The notes under the pieces are model-generated. The model was given only the letters and a program-made list of their open reading frames with translations, was not told where the DNA came from and did not search any database. Shown here in pieces: positions 38,528 through 48,178 of a DNA stretch of 64,000 nucleotides (its first letter is position 1; the number at the start of each line of letters is the position of its first letter). The stretch lies in assembly GCA_963730325.1 (NCBI GenBank), contig CAVSRC010000006.1, positions 180,758 through 244,757 on the forward strand, read 5' to 3'. Source of the stretch: CAVSRC01 sp963730325. Its GTDB lineage: Bacteria > Pseudomonadota > Alphaproteobacteria > Rhizobiales > Kaistiaceae. A program made the translations under genes and the position numbers.

Positions 38528-38695
38528 CCTAGCAATCGATCAACACCGCCGCGGTCTGTGCGCTCCGAGCCGCCCGCCGATCGCCTTTACCGATACCGCA
38601 ATTCGTGATAACGGCCGAAGGGGCTCTGCTAGGTGGGCTAAATGGGGGCTGCTGGGTAGGATTCTGCGATCGATGCCCCGCGCGTCGGGTCGGTT

Positions 38696-40606
38696 GTGAT
38701 CGCCGCGGGTTGGATTCGTCAAGTGAAATCACTTGGACGCAGGGCATTGGTGGCGACCTACGACGCGATCGTGAGCGGCGTCAGCATGTGGCTGGCCTTC
38801 TACGCTCGCTACAACTTCGATTTGCCGCCCCATCCCGATGTCGCGCTGACTTATTGTCTGGCATTTGGCGCGGTCTCCGCCGTCGTCTTCGCCCTCTTCG
38901 GTGTCAATAAGGGGCATTGGCGATTCGCCTCTCTGCCGGATTTCCAAGTCATTGTTCTTGCATCCATTGCGTCAATCCTGCTGTTCACCATGGGCAGCTT
39001 CCTGATGAGCCGGCTGGCGGACTTGCCACGCTCTGTGCCCGCGATCGCCGGCGTTACCATGATCCTGCTGTTGGCGGGTTCCCGTGCGGTGTTTCGCGGT
39101 CTCAAAACGCGACCAACAGAAAATCGTGGCGCCGCGAGAAGACGGATACTCATCATCGGCTCGACCGGAGATGCCGAATCGATCATCCGCCGCTTCAGCC
39201 TTGAAGGTCACAGCAGTTACAGTGTCGTCGGCATTGTCGCCTTCTCGGGCCGGTCGACCGGACTTCGTGTGCGAGGTATCGAGGTTCTCGGCGAGGTGGC
39301 GGCCCTTGGCGATGTCTTGACGCGGCTGGACCAGCGGGGCGGCATGCCCGACATCATTCTGGTCGCCGCCGCGCAGCAGCAAGCTGAAACGGTGAGAGGC
39401 GTCGTCAATGCCGCAGCGGAGCGCAGCATACCGGTTATTCGCGTCGCCCAACGCACTGCCGTGCCGACGGGCGACAGCCTGGAGAGCAACACAAGACCGC
39501 TCAACCTCGAGGACCTGCTCAGTCGCCCCCCGGTCAAACTGGAGATCGAACGCATCAGCACGCTGATTGGAGGAAAGACGGTCCTCATCACGGGCGCCGG
39601 CGGCAGCATCGGCTCGGAGATCACGCGCCAGGTCGCCTCGTTCGGTCCTTGCAAGCTGGTCATGGTCGATCACAGCGAGTTTGCTCTCTACACGATCGAC
39701 AGGCAGATCAGAGCCGCCCACCCCCAGGTCGAGTTGGTTCCGGTGCTCGCTTCCGTATGCGATCGGGATGCGATGCTGAGGGTGATGTCCGACCACGCCC
39801 CGCTGCTGGTCTATCACGTGGCCGCGCTGAAACATGTACCGTTGGTGGAACGAAACATCTGTGAGGGGGTTCGGACGAACCTCGTCGGCACACGCAATGT
39901 CGCCGATGCCGCCGCGGCCAGCGGCGTGGGGACTTTCATCATGATCTCAACCGACAAGGCGGTTCGGCCGGCGAGCGTGATGGGCGCCACCAAGCGCGCC
40001 GCCGAAGCCTATTGCCAGGCCCTAGACACGTCCGGCGCGCAGACGCGCTTCGTCACCGTGCGCTTTGGCAATGTGCTGGGGTCGAGCGGGTCGGTCATTC
40101 CCCTGTTCGAAAAGCAGATCCGGGCGGGCGGTCCGGTGACCGTGACCCACCCGGACATGACCCGCTATTTCATGTCCGTGCGCGAGGCGACGGAACTCGT
40201 TCTGCAGGCTTCGGTGTTCGCATCAACGGAGCCGCTCCACAGAAGTGCGATTCTTGTCCTCAATATGGGACAGCCGGTCAAAATAACCGACCTTGCCCGT
40301 TCCATGATCGCCATGTCCGGCAAAAGACCCGACGTCGACATCGCCATCACGTTCATCGGGACCCGTCCGGGCGAAAAGATGTCTGAGGAGTTGCTCGATC
40401 CGGACGAACCCCAGGAAGCCGCGTCGATGGACGGGCTCATCCTTGCGATGCCACGTTTCAGCGAGCTAAGCGCCGTCCTTCCCATAGTGGCAAGCGTGGA
40501 GGCCGCGGTGGACAGCGGCGACGTCGACGGCACATTGCAGCACCTCAGGATTCTTGTTCCCGAGTATCCTGTTCGCGGACGCGAACCCGAGTTGGCGGCG
40601 CACTAA
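38696..40606 (+). CDS. WbpM/CapD-like membrane nucleotide-sugar 4,6-dehydratase
   Basis: A 636-residue protein. Four N-terminal membrane helices (residues 15-130) precede a CoA-binding-like Rossmann segment (RILIIGSTGDAESIIRRFSL) and a C-terminal SDR domain with VLITGAGGSIGSEITRQVAS, YHVAALKHVPLVE and MISTDKAVRPASVMGATKRA. The Met in place of Tyr in the SDR dyad (MGATK) is typical of this family. It makes UDP-4-keto-6-deoxy-GlcNAc for amino-sugars. The start is GTG; a nearby ATG at 38673 runs into a stop. The DegT enzyme at 34338 is the likely next step. Confidence 0.92.
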   Translation: MIAAGWIRQVKSLGRRALVATYDAIVSGVSMWLAFYARYNFDLPPHPDVALTYCLAFGAVSAVVFALFGVNKGHWRFASLPDFQVIVLASIASILLFTMGSFLMSRLADLPRSVPAIAGVTMILLLAGSRAVFRGLKTRPTENRGAARRRILIIGSTGDAESIIRRFSLEGHSSYSVVGIVAFSGRSTGLRVRGIEVLGEVAALGDVLTRLDQRGGMPDIILVAAAQQQAETVRGVVNAAAERSIPVIRVAQRTAVPTGDSLESNTRPLNLEDLLSRPPVKLEIERISTLIGGKTVLITGAGGSIGSEITRQVASFGPCKLVMVDHSEFALYTIDRQIRAAHPQVELVPVLASVCDRDAMLRVMSDHAPLLVYHVAALKHVPLVERNICEGVRTNLVGTRNVADAAAASGVGTFIMISTDKAVRPASVMGATKRAAEAYCQALDTSGAQTRFVTVRFGNVLGSSGSVIPLFEKQIRAGGPVTVTHPDMTRYFMSVREATELVLQASVFASTEPLHRSAILVLNMGQPVKITDLARSMIAMSGKRPDVDIAITFIGTRPGEKMSEELLDPDEPQEAASMDGLILAMPRFSELSAVLPIVASVEAAVDSGDVDGTLQHLRILVPEYPVRGREPELAAH

Positions 40607-40666
40607 CCGTCGCGGGCCTCATTTGACGCTCCCCAAAAAGGGCAACTGGAGAAAAGCGAGTTTGGC

Positions 40667-41692
40667 ATGGCCGTCGACGAAACGGTTCTCATCACGGGCG
40701 GCACCGGATCGTTTGGTCGGGTCATGGTGCGCCACCTGCTGACGCAGGACTATCGCGAAATCCGGGTGTTCAGCCGCGACGAGGAGAAGCAGGACGAGAT
40801 GCGGTCCGCCCTCGGCCGGGCCAACATCAAGTTCTACATCGGCGACGTGCGCAACCGCGATTCGATCGGCGATGCCATGGCGGGGGTTGACCGGGTGTTC
40901 CACGCCGCCGCTCTTAAGCAAGTGCCCTCCTGCGAGTTCTTTCCCCTCGAGGCGGTGCGCACCAATGTCTTGGGGAGCGCCAACGTCATCGACGCCGCGG
41001 TCTTGCATGGGGCAAAAAGCGTCGTCTGCCTGAGCACCGACAAGGCGGTCATGCCGATCAATGCCATGGGCATGAGCAAGGCGCTGATGGAGAAGGTGGC
41101 GCTCGCCAAGGCGCGCGGCGGCGATGCCCGTGACACCGTGATCTCCTGCGTGCGCTACGGCAATGTGATGTATTCGCGCGGCTCGGTCATCCCGCGCTTC
41201 GTCGACCAGATCAGAAGCGGCAAGCCACTGACCGTCACCAATCCTCTCATGACCCGTTTTCTCATGCCACTCAGCGACAGCGTGCGCCTGGTCGAATTCG
41301 CGTTCACCAAGGCGCAGCAAGGTGACATCTTCGTCAAGAAGGCGCCGGCGGCGACCATCGAGATCCTCGCCAAGGCGCTGCTCGAAATATTCGGCGCCGA
41401 CAATGAGATCCACGTGATCGGGGCACGCCACGGCGAGAAGCTTCACGAGACGCTGGCCTCGGCCGAGGAGCTTGCCCGCTCGGAGGATCTCGGCGAATTC
41501 CGCCGCATCGCGCTGGACTCGCGCGATCTCAATTACGAGCTCTATTTCGCCAAGGGTGACGTCGGGCGATCAGCGATCGTGGACTACGACTCCCATTCCA
41601 CCGATCAGTTGGACGTCGAGCAGACCAAACGGCTGCTTCTGACCTTGCCGGAAATCAAGGCGGAACTGAGCATGACCGAGCCCGCGGCATAG
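40667..41692 (+). CDS. capE: UDP-GlcNAc 4,6-dehydratase/5-epimerase CapE (WbjB) type
   Basis: A 341-residue SDR enzyme, the first step to UDP-N-acetyl-L-fucosamine. VLITGGTGSFGRVMVRHLL, AALKQVPSCEFFPLEAVRTN and INAMGMSKALMEKVALA are diagnostic; the MGMSK form (Met for Tyr) and the FTKAQQGDIFVKKAPAATIE loop match CapE/WbjB. It is followed by capF and capG in the same order as in other L-FucNAc operons. Confidence 0.93.
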   Translation: MAVDETVLITGGTGSFGRVMVRHLLTQDYREIRVFSRDEEKQDEMRSALGRANIKFYIGDVRNRDSIGDAMAGVDRVFHAAALKQVPSCEFFPLEAVRTNVLGSANVIDAAVLHGAKSVVCLSTDKAVMPINAMGMSKALMEKVALAKARGGDARDTVISCVRYGNVMYSRGSVIPRFVDQIRSGKPLTVTNPLMTRFLMPLSDSVRLVEFAFTKAQQGDIFVKKAPAATIEILAKALLEIFGADNEIHVIGARHGEKLHETLASAEELARSEDLGEFRRIALDSRDLNYELYFAKGDVGRSAIVDYDSHSTDQLDVEQTKRLLLTLPEIKAELSMTEPAA

Positions 41693-41717
41693 GACGGCAA
41701 ATCGCGAGGGAGTCCGC

Positions 41718-42824
41718 ATGCGCGTAGGCATTACCGGAGCGTTCGGCCAATTCGGCTTTCATCTGCGCTGCCGCCTGTTCGTCGAAAAGGACATGGAGGT
41801 TGTCAGCGTCGGCCACGAGGCTTTCGCAGACGACGTGCGGCTGCGCGACTTCGTGTCGGGGCTTGATGCGATCGTTCACCTTGCCGGTGTCAACCGGGCT
41901 TCGGAAGACGAGGTCGCCGCGGCGAACCCCGCCATCGCGCGCCGATTGATCGACGCGCTCGCTCGAGCCAAGGCGAGCCCCCATCTGCTTTACGCTTCGA
42001 CGACGCATGTGGACGGTGACACGGTCTACGGCCGCTCCAAACGCGAGGCCGACCGGATATTGGCGGCCTGGGCCGAGGCGAACGGCGCCGCCTTCAGTGC
42101 GTTCGTGTTTCCCCACCTCTTCGGCGAATTCGGCCGGCCGCACTACAATTCGGCCGCGACCACTTTTGCCTGGCAGATCGCCAACGGTGAAGCCCCCAGC
42201 GTCACCGGCAACGGCCAGGTCGAGCTACTGCACTTCGGCGACGCCGCGAACCTGATCGTCGAGGCGCTGCGCAGCGGCGGCGGCGGGGAGCGCCGCCCCG
42301 AAGGACGCAAGCTGTCGGTCTCGGAAATGGCCGAGCGGCTGCAACGGCTTGCCACGTCCTACGTCAACCACGTCGTTCCCGACTTGCGCGATCCGCTCGA
42401 TCTGCGCCTGTTCAATGTCTATCGCAGCTTCCTCTATCCCGGCCACTACCCGGTACGCTTGTCGACCCATGCCGATGATCGCGGCGCGTTGACCGAGACG
42501 GTCAAGTCGCTTAACGGCGGGCAGTCGTTCTTCTCGACGACCAGGCCCGGTGTCACGCGCGGCAATCACTTTCATGTCCACAAGGTCGAGCGCTTTGTCG
42601 TCCTCAAGGGTCGGGCGCGCATCTCGATCCGCCGGATGTTCGATGAGGCCATCGACGACTTCTTCGTCTCCGGCGACGCGCTCTGCTATATCGACATGCC
42701 AACCCTGTGCACGCATGCGATCAGCAATATCGGCGAGGAGGAACTCGTCACGCTCTTCTGGGCCCACGAGATCTTCGATCCGAACAATCCTGACACCGTG
42801 CCCGAACCAATCAGGCGCCCATGA
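41718..42824 (+). CDS. capF: CapF-type bifunctional 3-epimerase/4-reductase
   Basis: A 368-residue protein. The N-terminal SDR domain (MRVGITGAFGQFGFHLRCRL, VHLAGVNRASEDEVAAANP) performs the C4 reduction. The C-terminal cupin (about residues 245-360) has GNHFHVHKVERFVVLKGRAR, the metal-binding His set that epimerises C3. Product UDP-6-deoxy-TalNAc goes to CapG. The stop overlaps the capG start as ATGA. Confidence 0.93.
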   Translation: MRVGITGAFGQFGFHLRCRLFVEKDMEVVSVGHEAFADDVRLRDFVSGLDAIVHLAGVNRASEDEVAAANPAIARRLIDALARAKASPHLLYASTTHVDGDTVYGRSKREADRILAAWAEANGAAFSAFVFPHLFGEFGRPHYNSAATTFAWQIANGEAPSVTGNGQVELLHFGDAANLIVEALRSGGGGERRPEGRKLSVSEMAERLQRLATSYVNHVVPDLRDPLDLRLFNVYRSFLYPGHYPVRLSTHADDRGALTETVKSLNGGQSFFSTTRPGVTRGNHFHVHKVERFVVLKGRARISIRRMFDEAIDDFFVSGDALCYIDMPTLCTHAISNIGEEELVTLFWAHEIFDPNNPDTVPEPIRRP

Positions 42825-43953
42825 ACAAGCTCAAGATCATGACCATCCTCGGGACGCGGCCGGAGATCATCCGTCTGTCTCGCGTCATCGCGGCACTCGA
42901 TCGTCACACGGAGCATGTGCTCGTCCACACGGGACAGAATTACGACTACGAACTGAACGAGATCTTCTTCGAGGACCTCGGCGTGCGCCGTCCGGATCAC
43001 TTCCTGGGCGTGGATACGTCGTCGCTTGGCAGCGTCCTCGGCGGGGTCCTGATTGCCATCGAGCCGGTGTTGCTCAGTGCGAAGCCTGACGCAGTGCTGA
43101 TCCTCGGCGACACCAACAGCGCCATCGCCGCCGTCATGGCCAAGAGGCTGAAGATCCCCGTCTATCACATGGAAGCCGGTAATCGCTGCTTCGATCTCAA
43201 TGTGCCGGAGGAGGTGAACCGGCGCCTGGTCGATCACATCGCCGATTTCAACCTCGTCTACACCGAGCATGCTCGGCGGCATCTTCTCTTCGAGGGGCTG
43301 CCGCACCGGCGCATCTATCTCACGGGCTCGCCCATGGCCGAGGTGCTCGACCACTACGGGCCGCAGATCGACGCTTCGACGGTCAGGACGAAGCTCGGCC
43401 TCGAGTCCGGGAAGTATTTCGTCGTCAGCGTTCATCGCGAAGAGAACGTCGATAACCCGGAGAACCTGCGCGCCATCGTTGGCATTCTCAACGGCATCGC
43501 TGAGCGCTACAGGCTGCCGGTTGTCCTCTCCACTCATCCGCGCACACGCAAGCGACTGGATGCCCTTGCCGACGTCCGGCTGCACGCGCTGGTCCGCGAC
43601 CTGAAACCCTTCGGTTTTTTCGATTACGTCAAGCTGCAGAAGGACGCCTATTGCACCCTCTCCGACAGCGGCACGATTGGCGAAGAGTCTGCGATCCTCG
43701 GCTTTCCCGCCGTAACTCTGCGCAAGGCCATCGAGCGGCCCGAGGCGCTCGATGCCGGCACCCTGGTAATCACCGGATTCGACCCTGACGTCGTGCTCAA
43801 CGCGGTCGAGATCGCCCGCGCGGGCTTCAGGGAATATGCCCGGCAGGAGATCCGTCGGAGTATCAAGTCCTCAATTGCTCGCAGCGCGTCCTCAAGCTGA
43901 TTGTCGGCACCTGCCGCCTTTCGAACGACTGGGACGGGATCATCCCCACCTGA
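42821..43953 (+). CDS. capG: CapG-type UDP-N-acetylglucosamine 2-epimerase family protein, frameshifted at C-terminus
   Basis: The last step to UDP-L-FucNAc, a C2 epimerisation. ILGTRPEIIRLSRVIAALD, HTGQNYDYELNEIFFEDLG, and DSGTIGEESAILGFPAVTLR are clear CapG/WbjD features. The frame as read stops at 43900 after an odd Ser-rich ending. In the next frame the text GDPSEYQVLNCSQRVLKLIV runs to a stop at 43953 and gives the true family C-terminus. One base is missing near 43838-43848. Restored length is 377 residues. The catalytic core is intact. Confidence 0.9.
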
Positions 43954-44002
43954 TCGGCTGTGGGCGCCCTTTCGGGTGCAAAGCTCTATCATCGGGCAGC
44001 AC

Positions 44003-44881
44003 ATGGCGGAGAAACAGGACTATCGGCCCGTCGTCATCATCGGAGCTGCCCGCTCCGGTACCAACATGCTGCGCGACTGCCTGACGCGGTTTGCCGGCAT
44101 CGGCACCTGGCCGTGCGACGAGATCAACCTGATTTGGCGCCACGGCAATCGTGACTTTCCGACCGACGAGTTCGCGCCCGAGCAGGCCAACGATACCGCG
44201 GCGCGCTACATCCGCGCGGCCTTCGCTAGGCTGGCGCGCCGCGATCATCTTTCGATCATCGTGGAGAAGACCTGCGCCAATTCGCTGCGCGTGCCCTTCG
44301 TGGACGCGATCCTGCCGACAGCGAAGTACATCTACCTCGTGCGTGATGGCCGTGACGCGACCGCTTCGGCCATGAAGCGCTGGGTGGCGCCCATCGACCT
44401 GCCCTATCTGGTCAGGAAGGCGCGGTTCACGCCGCTATCGGATATTCCCGCTTACGGGCTGCGCTTTCTGAGTAACCGGATCCATCAGTGGCGCAGTCCG
44501 GAAAGACGCCAGGCCTATTGGGGTCCACGAATTGGTGCCGTAGAGACGCTGGTGGCTGATCGTCCGCTCGCCGAGATTTGCGCGTGGCAATGGGCAAAAA
44601 CGGTCCAAGCCAGCGAGACGACCTTTGCCGCGATCAATCCTGATCGTATGATCAGGCTCCGCTATGAGGATTTCGTGGCGGCGCCAGAAGACGAGATGCT
44701 GAGGATCCTGGCATTCATCGGTTTCAGAGCCGACGGCGAAGACGTCACCCGCAGCGTTGCGGACGTGCGTCGGGAGACGACGGGCGATTGGCGGCGTTCG
44801 GTGCCGGAAGATCAACAGCAGACGGTGATGGACATTTGCCGGCCGATGCTGGAGCAATTGGGCTATGTCGACACTCGGTGA
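44003..44881 (+). CDS. Sulfotransferase family protein
   Basis: A 292-residue protein. VVIIGAARSGTNMLRDCLTR is the PAPS 5'-phosphosulfate loop and YIYLVRDGRDATASAMKRW the 3'-phosphate motif. RLRYEDFVAAPEDEMLRILA is also typical. It would add sulfate to a sugar hydroxyl of the local glycan, or possibly to another substrate. The start MAEKQDYRPVVIIG follows the true end of capG by 49 bases, and its last 17 bases overlap the sugar transferase start, which links it to that pathway. Confidence 0.85.
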   Translation: MAEKQDYRPVVIIGAARSGTNMLRDCLTRFAGIGTWPCDEINLIWRHGNRDFPTDEFAPEQANDTAARYIRAAFARLARRDHLSIIVEKTCANSLRVPFVDAILPTAKYIYLVRDGRDATASAMKRWVAPIDLPYLVRKARFTPLSDIPAYGLRFLSNRIHQWRSPERRQAYWGPRIGAVETLVADRPLAEICAWQWAKTVQASETTFAAINPDRMIRLRYEDFVAAPEDEMLRILAFIGFRADGEDVTRSVADVRRETTGDWRRSVPEDQQQTVMDICRPMLEQLGYVDTR

Positions 44882-45500
44882 TCGGCAGGACACGTTTCGA
44901 CTGCCGGTCCTGTCGGCAGCCCTCAAGCGCGGCTTCGATATTGCGGTCGCCGCCGTTGGCCTCCTGTGCACTTGCTGGATCATTGCCATAGCGGCATATC
45001 TTGCTCGTCGCGACACCGGCCTGAGTGGCCTGTTCCGGCAGACGCGCGTCGGCTTGCACGGGCGCGAATTCGAAATTCTCAAGGTCAGGACCATGCGTCC
45101 CGTCGCCGAAGTCGATGGCACCACGACAACGGCAGACGATCCGCGCATCACGCCGCTGGGCCGGACGCTGCGCCGCTTCAGGATCGACGAGCTGCCGCAG
45201 CTGTGGAATGTGTTGAAGGGCGACATGAGTCTGGTCGGTCCGCGTCCCGATGTTCCCGGCTATGCCGACAGGCTTGAGGGCGATGCCCGGCTGCTGCTGG
45301 CGGTGCGGCCGGGAATCACGGGCCCCGCAACGCTCAAATATCGTGACGAAGAGGCGCTTCTTGCCTCGGTCGACGACCCGGTGAAATACAACGATGAAGT
45401 CATCTACCCCGACAAGGTCAGGCTGAATGTCGACTATGTGAGGCGCTACAGCTTCGCAAAGGATCTCGGGTACATTTGGCGGACGATCACCGGCAGGTAG
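44865..45500 (+). CDS. Initiating undecaprenyl-phosphate sugar phosphotransferase
   Basis: A 211-residue enzyme of the bacterial sugar transferase family, the short single-helix type like PglC. A membrane helix at residues 20-45 is followed by LFRQTRVGLHGREFEILKVR, TMRPV, LRRFRIDELPQLWNVLKGD and MSLVGPRPDVPGY. It transfers a sugar-1-phosphate from UDP-sugar to undecaprenyl phosphate, starting repeat-unit synthesis. With CapE/F/G and a WbuB-like enzyme nearby, a FucNAc or QuiNAc-like first sugar is likely. Confidence 0.93.
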   Translation: MSTLGDRQDTFRLPVLSAALKRGFDIAVAAVGLLCTCWIIAIAAYLARRDTGLSGLFRQTRVGLHGREFEILKVRTMRPVAEVDGTTTTADDPRITPLGRTLRRFRIDELPQLWNVLKGDMSLVGPRPDVPGYADRLEGDARLLLAVRPGITGPATLKYRDEEALLASVDDPVKYNDEVIYPDKVRLNVDYVRRYSFAKDLGYIWRTITGR

Positions 45501-45548
45501 CCGGCCGCCGGTTGCCCCGCCGCAGACCTGCAATCCCACGAGCCGCAG

Positions 45549-46751
45549 ATGAAGCTTCTTTTGTCGCATCGCTTCTTCTGGCCGGACGCGCCGCCTTATG
45601 CCACCATGTTGCGCTCGATCGCCGGCCGTCTTGCCGCGGACGGTCACGAGGTGACCGTCTATTCGACGCAACCGTCCTATCACGCCGGCGTGGACAAGAG
45701 CGCGCCCGCGCGCGCGCGCCTGGACGGCTTCACCGTGGTGCGCGCGCCGGCCCGCCGCGAGGAAAAGCGAAACCCTGCGGTGCGGGCCTATAACCTGGTC
45801 TCCTATGTTGCCGGCCTCAGGCGCCACATCCTTGCGCACCCGGACTATGACGTGGTTACGGCCTCCACCTTCCCGCCGATTGCCGCGGCGGCCGTTGCAG
45901 CCGGAGCGGCGCGGCGCATCGGCGCGCGGTTCATCTACCACTGCATGGACATCCACCCCGAGGTCAGCCTCTTCTCCGGCCAGCTGCGGCCCGGATGGCT
46001 GTTTCGCGTCCTGCGGAACCTCGACAGCCGCACGTGTCGCCGCGCTGATGCGCTCGTCGTACTGTCGGAGGACATGGCCGAAACGCTTCGCCACCGCCCC
46101 GGCAACGACCGGCTTCGCCCTCACGTCATCAACAACTTCCTGCTGGAGGATTTCGGCGAAGGCGAGACCGGCGGGCCGCATCTGCCGGCGGACAAGTTCA
46201 CCGTTCTGTTCGCCGGCAATATCGGCAATTTCCAGAACCTCGATACGGTGATCACCGCCGCTCGCGAACTCACCGACATCAGCGAACTGCAGTTCTGGTT
46301 CGTCGGCGAGGGCGCCGCGAAAGAGCGACTCGTGCAAAAGGCCGGCCTCCTGCTCAACCGGTCCGTGTTCTTCCTACCGCACCAACGCCCGGGTGTGGCT
46401 CAACGCCTCATGGGAGAGGCGTCGATCAATCTCGTGTCGCTGACGCCGGACATCTACCGGGTGGCCTATCCCAGCAAGACCCTGTCCATCATCAGCCGCG
46501 GCGCGCCGATCCTTGCGGTCGTCGAACCGGAAAGCGAACTCGGGCGCATGGTAGCCAGCGAGTGCGTTGGCTATGTCGCCGACCCGACCGGACCCGGGGC
46601 CATCGCCGCGGCGGCGCGGCGGGCGTATGACGAACGCGGGCGTGGGCCGGAACTTCGCGCCAACGCCGAGCGGTTGCATGCCGCACGTTTCGCCAAGGAT
46701 GCGATCCTCGATCGCTGGTGCGAGCTCGTGGCAGCGCTGGGCACGCGCTGA
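45549..46751 (+). CDS. WbuB-like glycosyltransferase family 4 (probable L-FucNAc transferase)
   Basis: A 400-residue GT-B enzyme. MKLLLSHRFFWPDAPPYATM, YHCMDIHPEVSLFSGQLRPG, TVLFAGNIGNFQNLDTVITA and YPSKTLSIISRGAPILAVVE match the WbuB group. In CapE/F/G clusters this enzyme usually adds L-FucNAc as the second sugar, and the context here agrees. Residues 45705-45725 hold a run of CG dinucleotides within the frame. Confidence 0.88.
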   Translation: MKLLLSHRFFWPDAPPYATMLRSIAGRLAADGHEVTVYSTQPSYHAGVDKSAPARARLDGFTVVRAPARREEKRNPAVRAYNLVSYVAGLRRHILAHPDYDVVTASTFPPIAAAAVAAGAARRIGARFIYHCMDIHPEVSLFSGQLRPGWLFRVLRNLDSRTCRRADALVVLSEDMAETLRHRPGNDRLRPHVINNFLLEDFGEGETGGPHLPADKFTVLFAGNIGNFQNLDTVITAARELTDISELQFWFVGEGAAKERLVQKAGLLLNRSVFFLPHQRPGVAQRLMGEASINLVSLTPDIYRVAYPSKTLSIISRGAPILAVVEPESELGRMVASECVGYVADPTGPGAIAAAARRAYDERGRGPELRANAERLHAARFAKDAILDRWCELVAALGTR

Positions 46752-46784
46752 TGCCATCGCTTTCGAATGCGCTGCGGCCGGTGC

Positions 46785-48008
46785 CTACCCTGGCTTCCGG
46801 GGCGGTAGCGCCCGCCGCCAAGTAACGTTCATGCCGAGTCCCAACATCAAGGCAAGAGGGAAGATCACAGGGCGAACGATCGTATTTTCGAAAAGGCCCA
46901 CGACCAAGAATATCGCCAGCAGCGCGATGGCGATCAGCCCGAAAGGATTTGCCGAGTTGTCTTTCAGAATGACGTAGCAGCCGTAGGTCGCGGCCGCGAT
47001 CAGAACGAGCAACAACAAGAAGACGACGAGACCGCCTTCAGCGAGTGTATTCAGGAAGATGTTGTGAGCATGATAGTAGGCATGGAACTTCGTACCACGC
47101 AGGCTCAGCTCTCGATAGAGGGGATTGAGTTGCGTGTCGTAGAACGTGTTTGGGCCGATCCCGCACAGCGGATACCTTCGGAAGATTTCCCAACCATCTG
47201 CCCAGCTCTGGAGCCGACCATCAAAAAAATCCGAAGAGCTCGTGAAGAGCCGCGTCAAACCGCTGCGAAAGACGAAGAACGATGCTGCCGCAATCGCCAC
47301 GACCGCACCCATGACGACTGATGCCGCGCGCCACAGCGCCTTGTCGCGACGAATCGTGAGCCAGTAGGCACCAAAGACGATGACCATGCTGACGAGGAAC
47401 GTCCGGCTTGCGGTCAGTAGCCCGAGCGCGAGCAATGCAAGTATCGTGACATAACCCAAAACGCGAACGCGCCGGCCGAGATCTACCGTCAGGTTCAATG
47501 TGATTGCGGTTATGCAACTCAGATAAGCGGCTGCGATGTTGAACGCCGGTTGGCCTGGTAGCGAAAACCGTTTGGGTGGGGCGCCGGTGGTGAGCAGCGC
47601 ATAGACCGTCGCGGGAATCAGACCGGCGAAGATCCCCGCCAGGATCAGACGTCGCATGCTGCGCGGTCCAACAAGCCGGAACCGTGCCTTCGAAGCCACC
47701 AGAAACAGCGCCGGCGGCGCGGCGGCGATATAGACGCCGGAGCCGACCTGAGCGTTGAAGCTATTGGCGGAGCAAGCGCCGGCGACGAACGGAATCGCCA
47801 GAATGAGGGCGGCGCAGCCAAAGACAAACGGCCGGTGTCCTGTCCAGTCGGACGCCTCGATGTCGTGCGCATCGATGAGAAGGGAGCCAAACAGGAAGAA
47901 CGGAACGGCGAAGGCGTCGACGGCCTGCGGATCATGGATGGGCGTGAAGGCGAAGATGCCGGCAAGACTACCAAGCGCCGCGATCTCGATCCATCGGTGG
48001 AGGCCCAT
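46785..48008 (-). CDS. O-antigen ligase-family membrane protein (third polymerase/ligase candidate)
   Basis: A 407-residue protein with about 11 helices. The periplasmic loop carries RYPLCGIGPNTFYDTQLNPL and FHAYYHAHNIFLNTLAEGGL, with the HNxFLxxLxExG pattern of the WaaL/Wzy_C family, here the best ligase candidate in the window. It would join polymerised O-chains to lipid A-core, or polymerise a second polymer. It is convergent with the WbuB-like gene and lies downstream of rfbD on the other side. Confidence 0.85.
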   Translation of the reverse strand: MGLHRWIEIAALGSLAGIFAFTPIHDPQAVDAFAVPFFLFGSLLIDAHDIEASDWTGHRPFVFGCAALILAIPFVAGACSANSFNAQVGSGVYIAAAPPALFLVASKARFRLVGPRSMRRLILAGIFAGLIPATVYALLTTGAPPKRFSLPGQPAFNIAAAYLSCITAITLNLTVDLGRRVRVLGYVTILALLALGLLTASRTFLVSMVIVFGAYWLTIRRDKALWRAASVVMGAVVAIAAASFFVFRSGLTRLFTSSSDFFDGRLQSWADGWEIFRRYPLCGIGPNTFYDTQLNPLYRELSLRGTKFHAYYHAHNIFLNTLAEGGLVVFLLLLVLIAAATYGCYVILKDNSANPFGLIAIALLAIFLVVGLFENTIVRPVIFPLALMLGLGMNVTWRRALPPRKPG

Positions 48009-48178
48009 CTATCGCGCCCTGAACAGCAGCCGTGTCGCCGGGCGCTCGATTGAAGAGCTATCCCATCCCCGACGAAGGATAACCCACCCACGTGGCAAGG
48101 TGCAATTTCTGCGTGCGTTTCAGCGCACACAAGGCTCAACCGGAAGGGCGGCCGCCATTCCGGCTGTCCATGTTCGGG

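Noticed and set aside
45700..45725. CG dinucleotide run as a repeat element
   Set aside because: It is short and in frame within the WbuB-like coding sequence, encoding alternating Ala/Arg residues.
44745..46337. 530-codon minus-strand frame opposite the sugar transferase and WbuB-like genes
   Set aside because: Shadow frame; both plus-strand genes are well-conserved families.
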